The notes: generated from the sequence alone by a model not told the origin. Positions 1 through 8,686 are shown, numbered from the stretch's first letter. The stretch is 64,000 nt of DNA from Collinsella sp. (GCA_019414565.1 DXLU01000039.1:1-64000), one strand, 5' to 3'. Translations and numbers: made by a program.

Positions 1-3
1 GAC

Positions 4-29
4 GGAAAGCACATTAAGTGCTTTCCTTT
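4..29 (+). terminator. Hairpin at left edge, possible terminator
   Basis: GGAAAGCAC (4-12) pairs perfectly with GTGCTTTCC (18-26) across a 5-nt loop and is followed by only three T. It could end a plus-strand transcript entering from outside the window. The U tract is weak, so this is a tentative call. The rest of 30-172 shows no gene or clear motif. Confidence 0.4.
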
Positions 30-172
30 GCGTGCGGAACTCGCGACAAACTTAATCGCCCCGCCCGGCGAGCAAGCTGCGGAAACTCGGTCGGTCCAGA
101 GCAATGTCGGCTGAAAGGAATTCTGGCTGAATATTTGTCCGCACGGACGGTCCGATAGACAGGCCGCGCTAT

Positions 173-263
173 CCCCTTCTTCTAAGTTGCGGTGAATTAT
201 GGACTGATTTTGGGGTTGAAACGTTTAAACAGTCCTTATTTCACCGCAACTTAGAAGAAGGGG
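173..263. repeat. Long near-perfect inverted repeat
   Basis: Arms 173-196 and 240-263 are perfectly complementary over 24 bp. Pairing continues inward through GGACTG/CAGTCC (201-206 with 230-235), leaving a small central loop. There is no T tract on either side. It lies beyond the fruA terminator, so it is not needed for that gene. It may be a palindromic intergenic repeat or a MITE-like element; no coding capacity is visible. Confidence 0.75.
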
Positions 264-267
264 CATG

Positions 268-304
268 AAAAAGGCGGAGACCCTGGAGAGGGGCTCCGCC
301 TTTG
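268..304 (-). terminator. Rho-independent terminator of fruA
   Basis: AAAGGCGGAG (270-279) pairs with CTCCGCCTTT (294-303). Read on the minus strand the hairpin is followed by a run of five T. It lies 35 nt past the fruA stop codon. Confidence 0.85.
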
Positions 305-338
305 TTACAGGGGGCGATGTAATTCGCGAACTGTGGGA

Positions 339-2342
339 TTAGACCAGGCGGGCGTTGATCGTCTTGGCGATCTCGGCGGCGTCGGTGGAACCCTTGACGG
401 TGGCACGGAAGTCCTCGTCCATGAGCGCCTCGGCGACCTTGGACAGGATCTTGAGGTGCGTGGTGCCAGCCTGTGCACCAGGGATGAGCAGAGCGATGGC
501 CACGTTGACGGGAGCGCCGTCCATGGTATCCCAACCGGTCACGCCGGACTCGTCCTTAACGACGATGACGGCAGCCTCGGTAATGGCGTCGGACTTGGCA
601 TGCGGGATGGCGAAGCCCTCCATCATGCCCGTGGTGCCCTCGGCCTCGCGGGCCAGGAAGGCGTTCATCACGGCGTCGGCGTCGCTGGCGATACCGGCCT
701 TGACAGCCTGGTTGGAAACGAAGCTCAGAGCCTCGTCGCGAGAAGCGAAGTCCTCGGCGACAAAGACATTCTCGACCTTCACGAAGTCGGCAGCATCGGC
801 CTTAGGGGCCTCAACGGCAGCAGCCTTGGAAGCCTCAACCGGCTTGGCTACAGGAGCGGCCTTCTGATTCTTCTCGAAGTCGTACTTCTTGAAGGCCACG
901 AACAGGATGCCACCGATCACAGCGCCGATGAGGATCGCGAGGACCCACAGCGGACCGTTCTCGACAACGGGCAGGACCAGGAAGCCACCGTGAGGCGCCG
1001 GATCGTGAACGTTGAACATGATGGTCAGGATCGAGGCGATGGAGGAACCGAGCATCATGATGGGCATGACGGGCCAGATGTTCTTGGTCATGAACGGAAT
1101 GGCGCCCTCGGTGATGTGGGTGCAACCAAGAATGAGGTTGACGATACCGGCGTCATGATCCTCCTGGCTGAAGTACTTCTTGCCAACGACGACGGCGAAG
1201 GTGGTGATCAGCGGCGGAACGATGCAGGCGGCGGAGACGGCAGCCATGAAGTTGGTGCCGAAGTTGTAGGTATCGGTGCCAACGCCAGCAGCCAAGGCCT
1301 CGGTGAGCATAGCGGTACCGGTGACGTAAGCAGCCTTGTTGACCGGGCCGCCCATGTCAACGGCGCACATGCAGCCGATGGCAAGGCCCAGGACAATGGC
1401 GCCAGAGGCGGACAGACCCTTGAGGAAGTCCATCATGGCGGTGTTGATGGCAGCCATGGGGCCGGAGATGCCGAGCATGACCAGGCCGACGATGGCGGTC
1501 GAGAACAGCGGGTACAGGAAGATAGCCTTGAGGCCGTCCAGATTCTTGGGCAGCTTGGAGAAGACCTTCTCGAGCAGCAGGATGACATAGCCAGCGAGGA
1601 AGCCGCCGACGATGCCGCCCAGGAAGCCGAAGCCCACGCCGGCGCCACCGGCGTCGATCATGCCGGTCTCGGCGTTAACGGGCAGGCCCTGGATGGCGAT
1701 CATACCGGCAACGAAGCCGGGGACGAGCGCCGGGCGCTTGCCGATGGACTCGGCGATATAGGCGGAAAGCACGGGAACCATGAGGTTCATGGCGATACCG
1801 CCGATGATCTTAAGCATAGCGGCAAAGCTGTTGTAGTCAGACGCCGTCGAATCGAAGGACGTGATGCCCCACAGGAACGAAACGGCGGTCAGGACACCAC
1901 CGGCGACGACGAAGACCAGCATGTGGCTGACGCCGTTCATGAGGTGCTTGTAGATGATGTGGCCGATAGATTCCTTCTCCTCGACCTCATCCTCGACATC
2001 GGCAGCAGCCGCAACCGAGTCGTCACCCTTGGCGGCGAGCGCGCGGTCGATCAGCTTACCGGCTGCCTCGACGGACAGGGCCTTGGAAACACCAACGGAA
2101 ACCATGCGCTTGCCGGCGAAACGCTCCGCCTGGACATCCTTATCGGCTGCGACGACGACGGCCTTGGCACCGGCGATCTCACTCTTGGTGAGCTCGTTCT
2201 CGACACCGACCTGGCCATGGGTCTCGACCTTAATGGTCAGACCGCGCTCGGCAGCTGCCTTCTCCAGCGCCTCCTTCGCCATGAAGGTGTGCGCGATACC
2301 GGTCGGGCAACCGGTGGCGGCGATGATGTCAAACTTAGCCAT
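339..2342 (-). CDS. fruA: PTS fructose-type transporter, EIIBCA fusion
   Basis: A 667-residue fused permease that would import and phosphorylate fructose or a related sugar using HPr-derived phosphate at the membrane. An N-terminal IIB domain carries ATGCPTGIAHTF with the phosphorylatable Cys12. A hydrophobic IIC domain spans roughly residues 140-470. After an Ala/Lys-rich linker a C-terminal IIA domain has AIPHAKSD with His581. I chose ATG 2342 because AAGGAGGG sits just upstream; a longer reading frame exists but lacks similarity. An RpiR regulator is divergent across a shared operator region, and no fruK is adjacent, so the substrate (fructose versus another ketose) is inferred from family likeness only. 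Confidence 0.92.
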   Translation of the reverse strand: MAKFDIIAATGCPTGIAHTFMAKEALEKAAAERGLTIKVETHGQVGVENELTKSEIAGAKAVVVAADKDVQAERFAGKRMVSVGVSKALSVEAAGKLIDRALAAKGDDSVAAAADVEDEVEEKESIGHIIYKHLMNGVSHMLVFVVAGGVLTAVSFLWGITSFDSTASDYNSFAAMLKIIGGIAMNLMVPVLSAYIAESIGKRPALVPGFVAGMIAIQGLPVNAETGMIDAGGAGVGFGFLGGIVGGFLAGYVILLLEKVFSKLPKNLDGLKAIFLYPLFSTAIVGLVMLGISGPMAAINTAMMDFLKGLSASGAIVLGLAIGCMCAVDMGGPVNKAAYVTGTAMLTEALAAGVGTDTYNFGTNFMAAVSAACIVPPLITTFAVVVGKKYFSQEDHDAGIVNLILGCTHITEGAIPFMTKNIWPVMPIMMLGSSIASILTIMFNVHDPAPHGGFLVLPVVENGPLWVLAILIGAVIGGILFVAFKKYDFEKNQKAAPVAKPVEASKAAAVEAPKADAADFVKVENVFVAEDFASRDEALSFVSNQAVKAGIASDADAVMNAFLAREAEGTTGMMEGFAIPHAKSDAITEAAVIVVKDESGVTGWDTMDGAPVNVAIALLIPGAQAGTTHLKILSKVAEALMDEDFRATVKGSTDAAEIAKTINARLV

Positions 2343-2467
2343 GTGTCCCTCCTTTTTAAGTTTTGCGCCCGCAGGCGCTCCCCTACACGCGCGTCCTTGC
2401 GCGCTTTTCCACAACTGAAAGATACCAACCTACCGTCCGCGTGAGAAGAGACAAGGAGCAATTCTCC

Positions 2468-2507
2468 GGTGAAAGGTTCTTTCATAACCGTAAACGGTAG
2501 GTGAAAG
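2468..2507. promoter_or_regulatory. Operator cluster between fruA and rpiR
   Basis: Two palindromes lie side by side: TGAAAGgttCTTTCA (2470-2484) and ACCGTaaACGGT (2487-2498). GGTGAAAG occurs at 2468 and again at 2500, 32 bp apart or about three helical turns. The cluster overlaps the predicted fruA start of transcription, which fits binding by the divergent RpiR-type regulator. Binding is inferred. Confidence 0.55.
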
Positions 2508-2533
2508 TTTACCATCAACACTTGAAACGGCAA
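2506..2533 (-). promoter_or_regulatory. Predicted fruA promoter
   Basis: On the minus strand TTGCCG (2528-2533) and TAAACT (2506-2511) are 16 bp apart. The predicted start near 2499 falls inside the operator cluster. Confidence 0.5.
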
Positions 2534-2537
2534 GGTG

Positions 2538-2566
2538 TATCTTGTAATTGAAAATCCCCCTATACT
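2538..2566 (+). promoter_or_regulatory. Predicted rpiR promoter
   Basis: A good -10 box TATACT lies at 2561-2566; the -35 at 17-bp spacing (2538-2543) is poor. The start point would fall near 2573, beyond the first in-frame ATG (2567), which argues that translation begins downstream at 2615. Confidence 0.45.
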
Positions 2567-2614
2567 ATGACAGTACAAAACGAGTCCGATTATCATGCCA
2601 ACCAGGAGCCATCC

Positions 2615-3472
2615 ATGACCGATAGTAGCAAGAGCGCACTTTCCCTCATTAGTACCCATCAGGGATACAGCGAATCCGAGCAGCGCATTGTCGACTATAT
2701 ATTGGAGCACCAGTCCGAGGCGCCACGCCTCACGGCGGCTCAGCTCTCGCGCGCCGCCGCCACGTCCGAGGCGACCGTTTCGCGCTTCTGCCGCAAGCTT
2801 GGCTTTGGCAGCTTCCGCAGCTTTCAGTTTTCGTTGGCGAGGGATTTGGAAAGCCAGCGCAACGAGGGCCTGACTGACGAAGTCTCGCTCGACAATATGG
2901 AGCAGAGCCTTAAGAACATCCTGGCTGCCAAGGTGAGCGAGCTTAATGCGACCATCGACGGGATCGACCACGATACGTTGGCGGCTGTTGTGCATGCCCT
3001 TAAGCATGCAGGGGTTATTGAGTTTGCGGCTGTGGGAAATACGAACGCGGTCGCGCTCGATGCGACGTTTAAGTTTTCGCAGCTGGGCCTGCGCTGCATG
3101 GCGAGCACCATTAGCGAGACATCAATCGGCTTTGCGCTCACGTTGCGCCCGGGTGACGTCATCGTGCTCATCTCAAACTCCGGCAAGTCGCGCCGACTGA
3201 ATCGCATGGCAAAAGCGGCTCGCGACTGCGGTGCCACCGTAGTCGTCATCAGCAGCGACAGCAAGTCTCCACTCGCGCGCCTGGCAGACTACACTTTTAA
3301 TACCGTCAACCACGAGGCGCTGCTGACGACGGGTGACTTTGCGTTCTCCAAGATCAGCGCCACGATGATCATCGAAGTTATCTACAACTTCCTGCTGCCC
3401 GAGATTGAAGACGCTCGTGAACATATCAGCTACTACGAGGAGCTCATCCAGCCGGACAAGGTCGTTGAGTAA
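2615..3472 (+). CDS. RpiR/MurR-family transcriptional regulator
   Basis: A 285-residue regulator. An N-terminal helix-turn-helix of the RpiR type contains SEATVSRFCRKLGFGSF near residues 50-66. A C-terminal SIS sugar-phosphate isomerase-like domain contains the ISNSGKSRR loop. I chose ATG 2615 because AGGAG sits 7 nt before it, while ATG 2567 has no ribosome site and overlaps the promoter. It is transcribed away from fruA, so it probably senses a phosphosugar produced by that PTS and controls both genes. The ligand cannot be read from sequence. Confidence 0.88.
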   Translation: MTDSSKSALSLISTHQGYSESEQRIVDYILEHQSEAPRLTAAQLSRAAATSEATVSRFCRKLGFGSFRSFQFSLARDLESQRNEGLTDEVSLDNMEQSLKNILAAKVSELNATIDGIDHDTLAAVVHALKHAGVIEFAAVGNTNAVALDATFKFSQLGLRCMASTISETSIGFALTLRPGDVIVLISNSGKSRRLNRMAKAARDCGATVVVISSDSKSPLARLADYTFNTVNHEALLTTGDFAFSKISATMIIEVIYNFLLPEIEDAREHISYYEELIQPDKVVE

Positions 3473-3480
3473 AACGCGTA

Positions 3481-3513
3481 GTGGGACAAAAATTTCAGTC
3501 TATTTTGTCCCAC
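3481..3513. terminator. Bidirectional terminator, rpiR/recN
   Basis: GTGGGACAAAA (3481-3491) pairs perfectly with TTTTGTCCCAC (3503-3513) between two convergent genes. The A/T-rich inner ends allow termination in both directions. Confidence 0.65.
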
Positions 3514-3531
3514 CAACACCGCTGATACGAC

Positions 3532-5160
3532 CTAGCCTCGAACTTCTTCGAGCATCTGCTTTGCGTGGGTCAAGCTTGCCTCGGACTGATCGCCGCTGAG
3601 CATGCGGGCGATCTCGGCAGTACGCGCTTCGCCGGTTACCTCGTCCAAATGCGTCTGGGGAACATCGCTCGGCTCCTTGCTGACAACATAATGCTTGTCG
3701 GCCATGACGGCGACTTGCGCCAAGTGGGTTACGACAATCACTTGATGCGTAGTGGCAAGATCGGCCAGCACACCAGCAAGAGCACGAGCCGTGGAGCCGC
3801 CGACACCGGCATCGACCTCGTCAAATACCAGTGTGTCGACGCCGTCAGCATTACCCAAGACCACCTTGCTCGCCAGCATGACGCGGCTGAGCTCGCCGCC
3901 CGAGGCAATGCGGCGCAGGGGACGCGGCGTCAAGCCGACACCGCTGCGATACAAAAGCTCGTAGCTTGAAGGACCCGCCGGCGTCCACTCGGCGCGCGGA
4001 AGATCACGCGACTCCCAAACGAGCTCGGCGCCGCCCATCTCCAGGCGCGCCATTTGGCGGCCAACCTCGTGACAAAAACGCGGAGCAGCGGTATTACGCG
4101 CACGCTTAAGTGCCTTGGCGGCAGCGAACAGCTCGCGCTCGGCGCTCCCGAGTGCCTCACGCGCCTTTTTGATCTGTTCATCGCCATCATCGACCAGGGA
4201 CAGCAGCTCTTGCGAGCGATCGCGCATGGCAAAAACATCGTCCATGGTGGGACCCCACTGACGCAACAGGCCCTTGAGGTCGGAATACCGCTCACGCATG
4301 CGAGCGAGCTCGCGCGGGTCGAAGGCGACGCCATCGCGATAGGCACGAAGCTCGTTCGCGCTATCCTCAAGGGAGATGCAGGCATCCGAAAGCGCATCGG
4401 CAATGTCGCCCAGTTTGCGATCGACGGTAGCCATACGGGAAAGCTCTGCCACGGCGCTGTTCACGGCATCGAGCGCTCCACCTTCGGCGGCAAGCGATGC
4501 ATGGGCATCGTTAGCTGTGGCAACCAGTACCTCGGCATGTTCGGAGCGCGGCAGCAGCTCCTCGAGTTCCTCATACTCACCCGGCTTGGGGTCGACCTCG
4601 GCGATGCGCTCGAGGGCGAAACGCGCTTCCTCGACGCGACTCCCCTGCGCGCGTGAGGCTTCCTCCACGCGACGGACCTCCTTGGCAGCCGCACGCGACG
4701 CCTTGAAGCAGGCACGGTAACGGTCGAGCGCCTCGAGCGCAGAGCGACCAGCCCAGGCATCGACCATGGCAACATGATGCGCCGGATCGAGCAAGCGCTG
4801 GTGCTCGTGCTGACCACAAAGATCCATCATCACGCCGACGCGCTCCGAAAGCTCACGCACGCTGGCGATACGGCCATCAATTTTTACACGACTGCGGCCC
4901 TCGGCAGAAAGGCTGCGCTGTACGGTGAACCCCTCCGTGTCGTGCGGGCCATCGAATAGGCGCGCCTCGACGCTCGCCAGCGCCTCTCCCTCGCGCACGG
5001 TCGACGAATCTGCGCGCTCGCCCAATATGAGCTTGAGCGCCGAGAGCAGCGCGGTCTTGCCGGCACCGGTCTCGCCGGTCAGGACAGTCAGGCCGGCACT
5101 CGGCACCAGCGTCGCCTCACGAATGAGTGCAATGTTAGAAACCTGCAGCTCATCGATCAT
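3532..5160 (-). CDS. recN: DNA repair protein RecN
   Basis: A 542-residue SMC-like ATPase for double-strand break repair. The Walker A motif GETGAGKTALL lies near residue 30, the middle is a predicted coiled coil, and the C-terminal half has the ABC signature SGGELSRVMLA and Walker B VDTLVFDEVDAGVGG. Length matches the family. I chose ATG 5160 because GGAG lies just upstream within the end of nadK, with which it overlaps by 11 nt. It is the last gene of the nusB-xseB-tlyA-nadK-recN run, an arrangement common in Gram-positive bacteria. Confidence 0.95.
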   Translation of the reverse strand: MIDELQVSNIALIREATLVPSAGLTVLTGETGAGKTALLSALKLILGERADSSTVREGEALASVEARLFDGPHDTEGFTVQRSLSAEGRSRVKIDGRIASVRELSERVGVMMDLCGQHEHQRLLDPAHHVAMVDAWAGRSALEALDRYRACFKASRAAAKEVRRVEEASRAQGSRVEEARFALERIAEVDPKPGEYEELEELLPRSEHAEVLVATANDAHASLAAEGGALDAVNSAVAELSRMATVDRKLGDIADALSDACISLEDSANELRAYRDGVAFDPRELARMRERYSDLKGLLRQWGPTMDDVFAMRDRSQELLSLVDDGDEQIKKAREALGSAERELFAAAKALKRARNTAAPRFCHEVGRQMARLEMGGAELVWESRDLPRAEWTPAGPSSYELLYRSGVGLTPRPLRRIASGGELSRVMLASKVVLGNADGVDTLVFDEVDAGVGGSTARALAGVLADLATTHQVIVVTHLAQVAVMADKHYVVSKEPSDVPQTHLDEVTGEARTAEIARMLSGDQSEASLTHAKQMLEEVRG

Positions 5161-6010
5161 GACGCACTCCATAGAACACGCGGCTCACCGAGTTATAGAA
5201 GCTTTCGGGACCGTAATCCAGCAGCAGTACATCGCCGGGACCACGGCGCACAGCCACGCTCTCAACCGTGCCGTCGCAGGTAATAAACTGTCCGTCGATG
5301 GCAATGGCCGGCACACTCGGGCGATCATCGGACATAAAGATCTCGACGACATCACTCGGCGAGGTCAAAAAAGCGCGAGCCTGAATGGTATGCGGGGCGA
5401 TGGGCACACAGACCATACCCGTGTAATCGGGGCTGACAATGGGACCGCCGGCGGAAAGCGCGTAGCCGGTAGAGCCGGTCGCCGTCGAAACGACGACACC
5501 GTCGCCGCGAAGGCGATCGATATGATGGCCGGACACCGTGATGTCAAACTCAACCATATCGGACAGGGGGCCGCGTGTAAGTGCCATATCGTTGAGGGCA
5601 AACGTGCGCACGACATCCTTCGTGCCATCGTCGCGCACGGACACGATATCCGCGGCGATGGTGGCGCGGCGGCTCACGTGCAGCTCACCGGACAGAGCAT
5701 CGCTCACGACCTGCAGAATGTCGCGCTCCTCGGGGCTCGCAGCAGTTAAAAAGCCCAGGTGACCATAGGAAAGACCAAGGATAGGAATCTCGCGATGGTT
5801 GAGGATGCGGGCAGCGCGCAGCAACGTACCGTCGCCGCCGAGCGTAATGACCAGATCTGAGCCATCAATATCAGGCGTGCTTTGAATCTTCGATCGCTGG
5901 TCGGCAGCCCATGCGACCTCGTAGCCCTGGCGCGAAAGCCAAAGCTCGAGCATCAGGCCGCTCTCGACCGCCTCTTGCTTGTAGTAATTGGGAACCAGAA
6001 AGACCTTCAT
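5150..6010 (-). CDS. nadK: NAD kinase
   Basis: A 286-residue cytoplasmic kinase that phosphorylates NAD to NADP. The diagnostic GGDGT motif occurs as ITLGGDGTLLRAAR near residue 57, and the conserved TGSTGYALSAGGPI loop is present near residue 180. Its ATG overlaps the tlyA stop as ATGA, so the two are probably translationally coupled. Confidence 0.95.
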   Translation of the reverse strand: MKVFLVPNYYKQEAVESGLMLELWLSRQGYEVAWAADQRSKIQSTPDIDGSDLVITLGGDGTLLRAARILNHREIPILGLSYGHLGFLTAASPEERDILQVVSDALSGELHVSRRATIAADIVSVRDDGTKDVVRTFALNDMALTRGPLSDMVEFDITVSGHHIDRLRGDGVVVSTATGSTGYALSAGGPIVSPDYTGMVCVPIAPHTIQARAFLTSPSDVVEIFMSDDRPSVPAIAIDGQFITCDGTVESVAVRRGPGDVLLLDYGPESFYNSVSRVFYGVRHDR

Positions 6011-6819
6011 AGCGTTGCAGCTTTCTCGCTCAAAGCCGATACCTGGGATTGCAGCTCATCGTCGGTGCGTTCACCAGGGGCAAACCTTGTGCCGTACAGG
6101 AAAAACTCAACGTTGCCCTTAGCGCCATGGATGGGCGACACGCACACGTCAAGCGGGAACAGGCCCTTGGCGGCAAAAAGCTCAATCGCCGCCACGAGCG
6201 TATCGCGGCGCACGGCGGGATCGGTCACAATGCCGCCCTCACCCACCAACGCCGCCGGAGCCTCAAACTGCGGCTTTACGAGCGTGCAAAATGCACCCGT
6301 AGGCGCCAGGCACGCCAGCACCGCATCGATAATGTTCGCGATGCTGGTAAACGACACGTCGCACACAGCCAAGTCGATAGCGCTCTCATAGCCAAGCTCG
6401 GGCAACTGCGTCACGTTGGTGCGCTCATGCAGCGTCACGCGATCGTCCTGACGCAACGACCAATCGAACTGGGCGCGACCCACGTCCACCGAGACAACGG
6501 TCGCAGCTCCGCGCTTGAGCAGGCAATCGGTAAAGCCGCCGGTAGAGCAGCCCACATCCAGACAGCTAAGGCCCGTCGGATTGATGCCAAACGCATCAAG
6601 CGCGCCTTCGAGCTTAAGACCGCCGCGGCCAACATAGGGAATGCGCCCCTTCACGTGCAGTGGCAGACCCGGGGTCACCTTAAGGCCCGGCGAAGTCAAG
6701 CGCTCGCCGCCACTCGAGACCAAGCCGGCCATAAGAGTGCGAAGGGCATCCGCGCGATCGGCGCAGATGCCCTGTGAAATCAGTTCGTCATCAAGACGCA
6801 CGCGTTTCATGAATGCCAT
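6007..6819 (-). CDS. tlyA: TlyA-family rRNA 2'-O-methyltransferase
   Basis: A protein of about 270 residues. An N-terminal S4 RNA-binding domain (MKRVRLDDELISQGICADR) is followed by an FtsJ-like methyltransferase domain with the SAM motif CLDVGCSTGGFTDCLL near residue 87. TlyA enzymes methylate ribosomal RNA ribose; in mycobacteria this affects capreomycin sensitivity. The start is uncertain: ATG 6819 is the first ATG, but ATG 6810 (MKRVRL) matches the family N-terminus better and neither has a strong ribosome site. It shares ATGA with nadK. Confidence 0.9.
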   Translation of the reverse strand: MAFMKRVRLDDELISQGICADRADALRTLMAGLVSSGGERLTSPGLKVTPGLPLHVKGRIPYVGRGGLKLEGALDAFGINPTGLSCLDVGCSTGGFTDCLLKRGAATVVSVDVGRAQFDWSLRQDDRVTLHERTNVTQLPELGYESAIDLAVCDVSFTSIANIIDAVLACLAPTGAFCTLVKPQFEAPAALVGEGGIVTDPAVRRDTLVAAIELFAAKGLFPLDVCVSPIHGAKGNVEFFLYGTRFAPGERTDDELQSQVSALSEKAATL

Positions 6820-6845
6820 CAACCATTCGTATCCGGAGATGCGGC

Positions 6846-7085
6846 CTAGCTATCCTGGGATTCGTTTGCCGCATCCTCATCGTATTCCTGTTCGAGCTTA
6901 TCGGCCTCACGCGGCGTCAGCTCAAACTTGTCGACCATATCGACCGCGCGGGAGCCCAGCTCAATCGCTTCGTCAAACAGATCGAGTGAACGCTCCAAGG
7001 ACGTATCCTTGGAGCGAACGGTAGCGATGATCTGGTCCAGACGGTCCGAAATCTCGTCAAAGTTGCGGACAGAACCCTCTGGCAT
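6846..7085 (-). CDS. xseB: Exodeoxyribonuclease VII small subunit
   Basis: A 79-residue XseB-type protein, recognisable by the FDEISDRLDQIIATV and LERSLDLFDEAIEL segments. It partners XseA in a single-strand exonuclease. The start has GAGGAG 5 nt upstream and the gap to nusB is 2 nt. The partner gene xseA, usually adjacent, is absent from this window. Confidence 0.88.
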   Translation of the reverse strand: MPEGSVRNFDEISDRLDQIIATVRSKDTSLERSLDLFDEAIELGSRAVDMVDKFELTPREADKLEQEYDEDAANESQDS

Positions 7086-7087
7086 GG

Positions 7088-7675
7088 CTACTCCTCGACG
7101 GAGTCGGCCTCGACGGCCTCAGCAGCGTCCACATCCTCGGCAAGTACACCGGCGGTAGCCTGAGCGGCAGCGACCTTGGCGGCAGCCTCAGCAGCCTGGG
7201 CCTCCTCGCGAGCGCGATCCTCGGCCAGCAGTTCCTGGTACAGGTCCTCGCCCGGCAACTCCTCGCTGCGCGCGATCTTGCCCAGCACGCCGTTGACGAA
7301 CGACGCGGACTGGTCGGTGCCATAGGCCTTGGCAAGTTCGACGGCCTCGTTGATCACGATAGCGTCCGAGACCTCTTCGTCGGTAAGGAAGCGCATCTCG
7401 TAGACGGCGATACGCAGCAGATTGCGGTCGGCGCCGGGCATGCGCATAAGATCCCAGTTCTTGGCGACGGCGCGCAGGGCACAGTCGATGCGATCGATAT
7501 GCTCGTAGGCACCGCGGCACAGCTCCAGCGCATAGGGGTCGAGGGGGCCCTTCGAGATCAGGAAATCACCCTCGAGGACGCGCTCGAGCGGGCTGTCCGT
7601 GGCCTCGGCCTGAAACAGCAGCTGCAGCGCCTGACTGCGGGCAAGCGTACGCCCGCGATAAACCTTAAGGCTCAA
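7088..7675 (-). CDS. nusB: Transcription antitermination factor NusB
   Basis: A 195-residue protein. Residues 1-140 form a NusB domain (ARSQALQLLFQAE at the start, INEAVELAKAYGTDQSASFVNGVLG near the end), which helps form the rRNA antitermination complex with NusE. The last 50 or so residues are an Ala/Glu/Asp-rich extension, probably disordered and longer than usual. The start is TTG 7675, supported by AAGGAG 6 nt upstream inside the end of the asp23 gene; no ATG fits. Confidence 0.92.
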   Translation of the reverse strand: MSLKVYRGRTLARSQALQLLFQAEATDSPLERVLEGDFLISKGPLDPYALELCRGAYEHIDRIDCALRAVAKNWDLMRMPGADRNLLRIAVYEMRFLTDEEVSDAIVINEAVELAKAYGTDQSASFVNGVLGKIARSEELPGEDLYQELLAEDRAREEAQAAEAAAKVAAAQATAGVLAEDVDAAEAVEADSVEE

Positions 7676-7678
7676 AGG

Positions 7679-8041
7679 TTACTCCTTGGGGAAAACGAGG
7701 CCGTCGATGCAAACGTCAACGCGCTCGACCTCAACGCCCACCTGGGCATCGATGGCGGCGACCACGGCGGCGCGAACGGCCTCGGCGAGTTTCTTGAACG
7801 GATAGCCAAAGAACACCACGACACGCACGGTGAGTGCGAGCTTGTCGCCGACAACCTCGGCCTCGACCGCCGGCTCGGAAGCCGGGGCCTTGGACGAGAG
7901 CATCATGGAGACAAGGTTGGTGGCAAGGTCCTTGACGCCAACGGAGGCGATGCCCTCGACATCCGACACGGCGCGCGAGACGATGGCGGTCAGAACATCG
8001 GGCGAAATGCCGATGCCGTCAATCTTGATTTCCTGGGGCAT
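7679..8041 (-). CDS. Asp23/Gls24 family envelope stress protein
   Basis: A 120-residue protein of the Asp23/Gls24 family, with ISPDVLTAIVSRAVSDVEGI at the N-terminus and the typical V/I-rich core. Family members are linked to membrane-associated or alkaline stress functions, but this one has no membrane segment. AGGAGG precedes the ATG. It sits between efp and nusB, its usual place in many Gram-positive genomes. A second family member lies at 55346-55702. Confidence 0.85.
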   Translation of the reverse strand: MPQEIKIDGIGISPDVLTAIVSRAVSDVEGIASVGVKDLATNLVSMMLSSKAPASEPAVEAEVVGDKLALTVRVVVFFGYPFKKLAEAVRAAVVAAIDAQVGVEVERVDVCIDGLVFPKE

Positions 8042-8065
8042 GAGTCCTCCTAGAAGAGCTGGTTG

Positions 8066-8629
8066 CTAGACGCGGGAGACGAACTTGCCGTCGCGGGTGT
8101 CAACCTTGATGACCTCGCCCTCGTTGAGGTACATGGGGACCTGGATGACAGCGCCGGTGTCGATCGTGGCCGGCTTGGTGGAACCCTGGACGGTGTCGCC
8201 CTTAAAGCCCGGGTCGGTCTGGACGATGGTGGTCTCGATGAACATCGGCGGGGTCACGCCCATGAGCTCGTCGTCGGCGAAGAGCAGCTGGCAGATGTCG
8301 TTCTCGCGCAGCCACTTGGAGTTCTCGCCCACCATGTCCTCGGGAACGGGAACCTGCTCATAGGACTCGTTGTCCATGAAGATGTAGTCGGTGCCATCGT
8401 TGTAGAGGTACTGGAACTCACGGGTGGTGAGCATGACGCTCTCGAACTTGGTACCGGCGTTGCAGGTGTTCTCGACGACGCGGCCGCTCTTGATGTCACG
8501 GGTCTTGTAGCGCACAAACGCGCCGCCCTTGCCCGGCTTGACATGCTGGAACTCGACGATGGTGTAGACCTTGTCCTTGATGCGGAGACCGAGGCCGTTC
8601 TTGAAGTCGGCGGTAGAAATGGTAGGCAT
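8066..8629 (-). CDS. efp: Elongation factor P
   Basis: A 187-residue translation factor that relieves ribosome stalling at polyproline. The N-terminal KOW-like domain has the loop KPGKGGAFVR with the lysine that is modified in some species. Two OB-fold domains follow, ending in the conserved VDTRDGKFVSRV. I chose ATG 8629 because AGGT lies upstream and it matches the family start MPTISTADFKNG. Confidence 0.96.
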   Translation of the reverse strand: MPTISTADFKNGLGLRIKDKVYTIVEFQHVKPGKGGAFVRYKTRDIKSGRVVENTCNAGTKFESVMLTTREFQYLYNDGTDYIFMDNESYEQVPVPEDMVGENSKWLRENDICQLLFADDELMGVTPPMFIETTIVQTDPGFKGDTVQGSTKPATIDTGAVIQVPMYLNEGEVIKVDTRDGKFVSRV

Positions 8630-8686
8630 AGCGACCTTTCTTGTTATGGACAGAACGCACAAGCGTCCAAATTACATACGACGGAA

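Noticed and set aside
173..263. Second fruA terminator
   Set aside because: No T tract on either strand, and a proper terminator already precedes it.
333..2444. A 703-codon plus-strand open frame opposite fruA, and similar long antisense frames (for example 27217-29748 opposite ileS)
   Set aside because: They are shadows in GC-rich DNA: the opposite strands encode well-conserved proteins with family motifs, and the antisense products have no recognisable domains.
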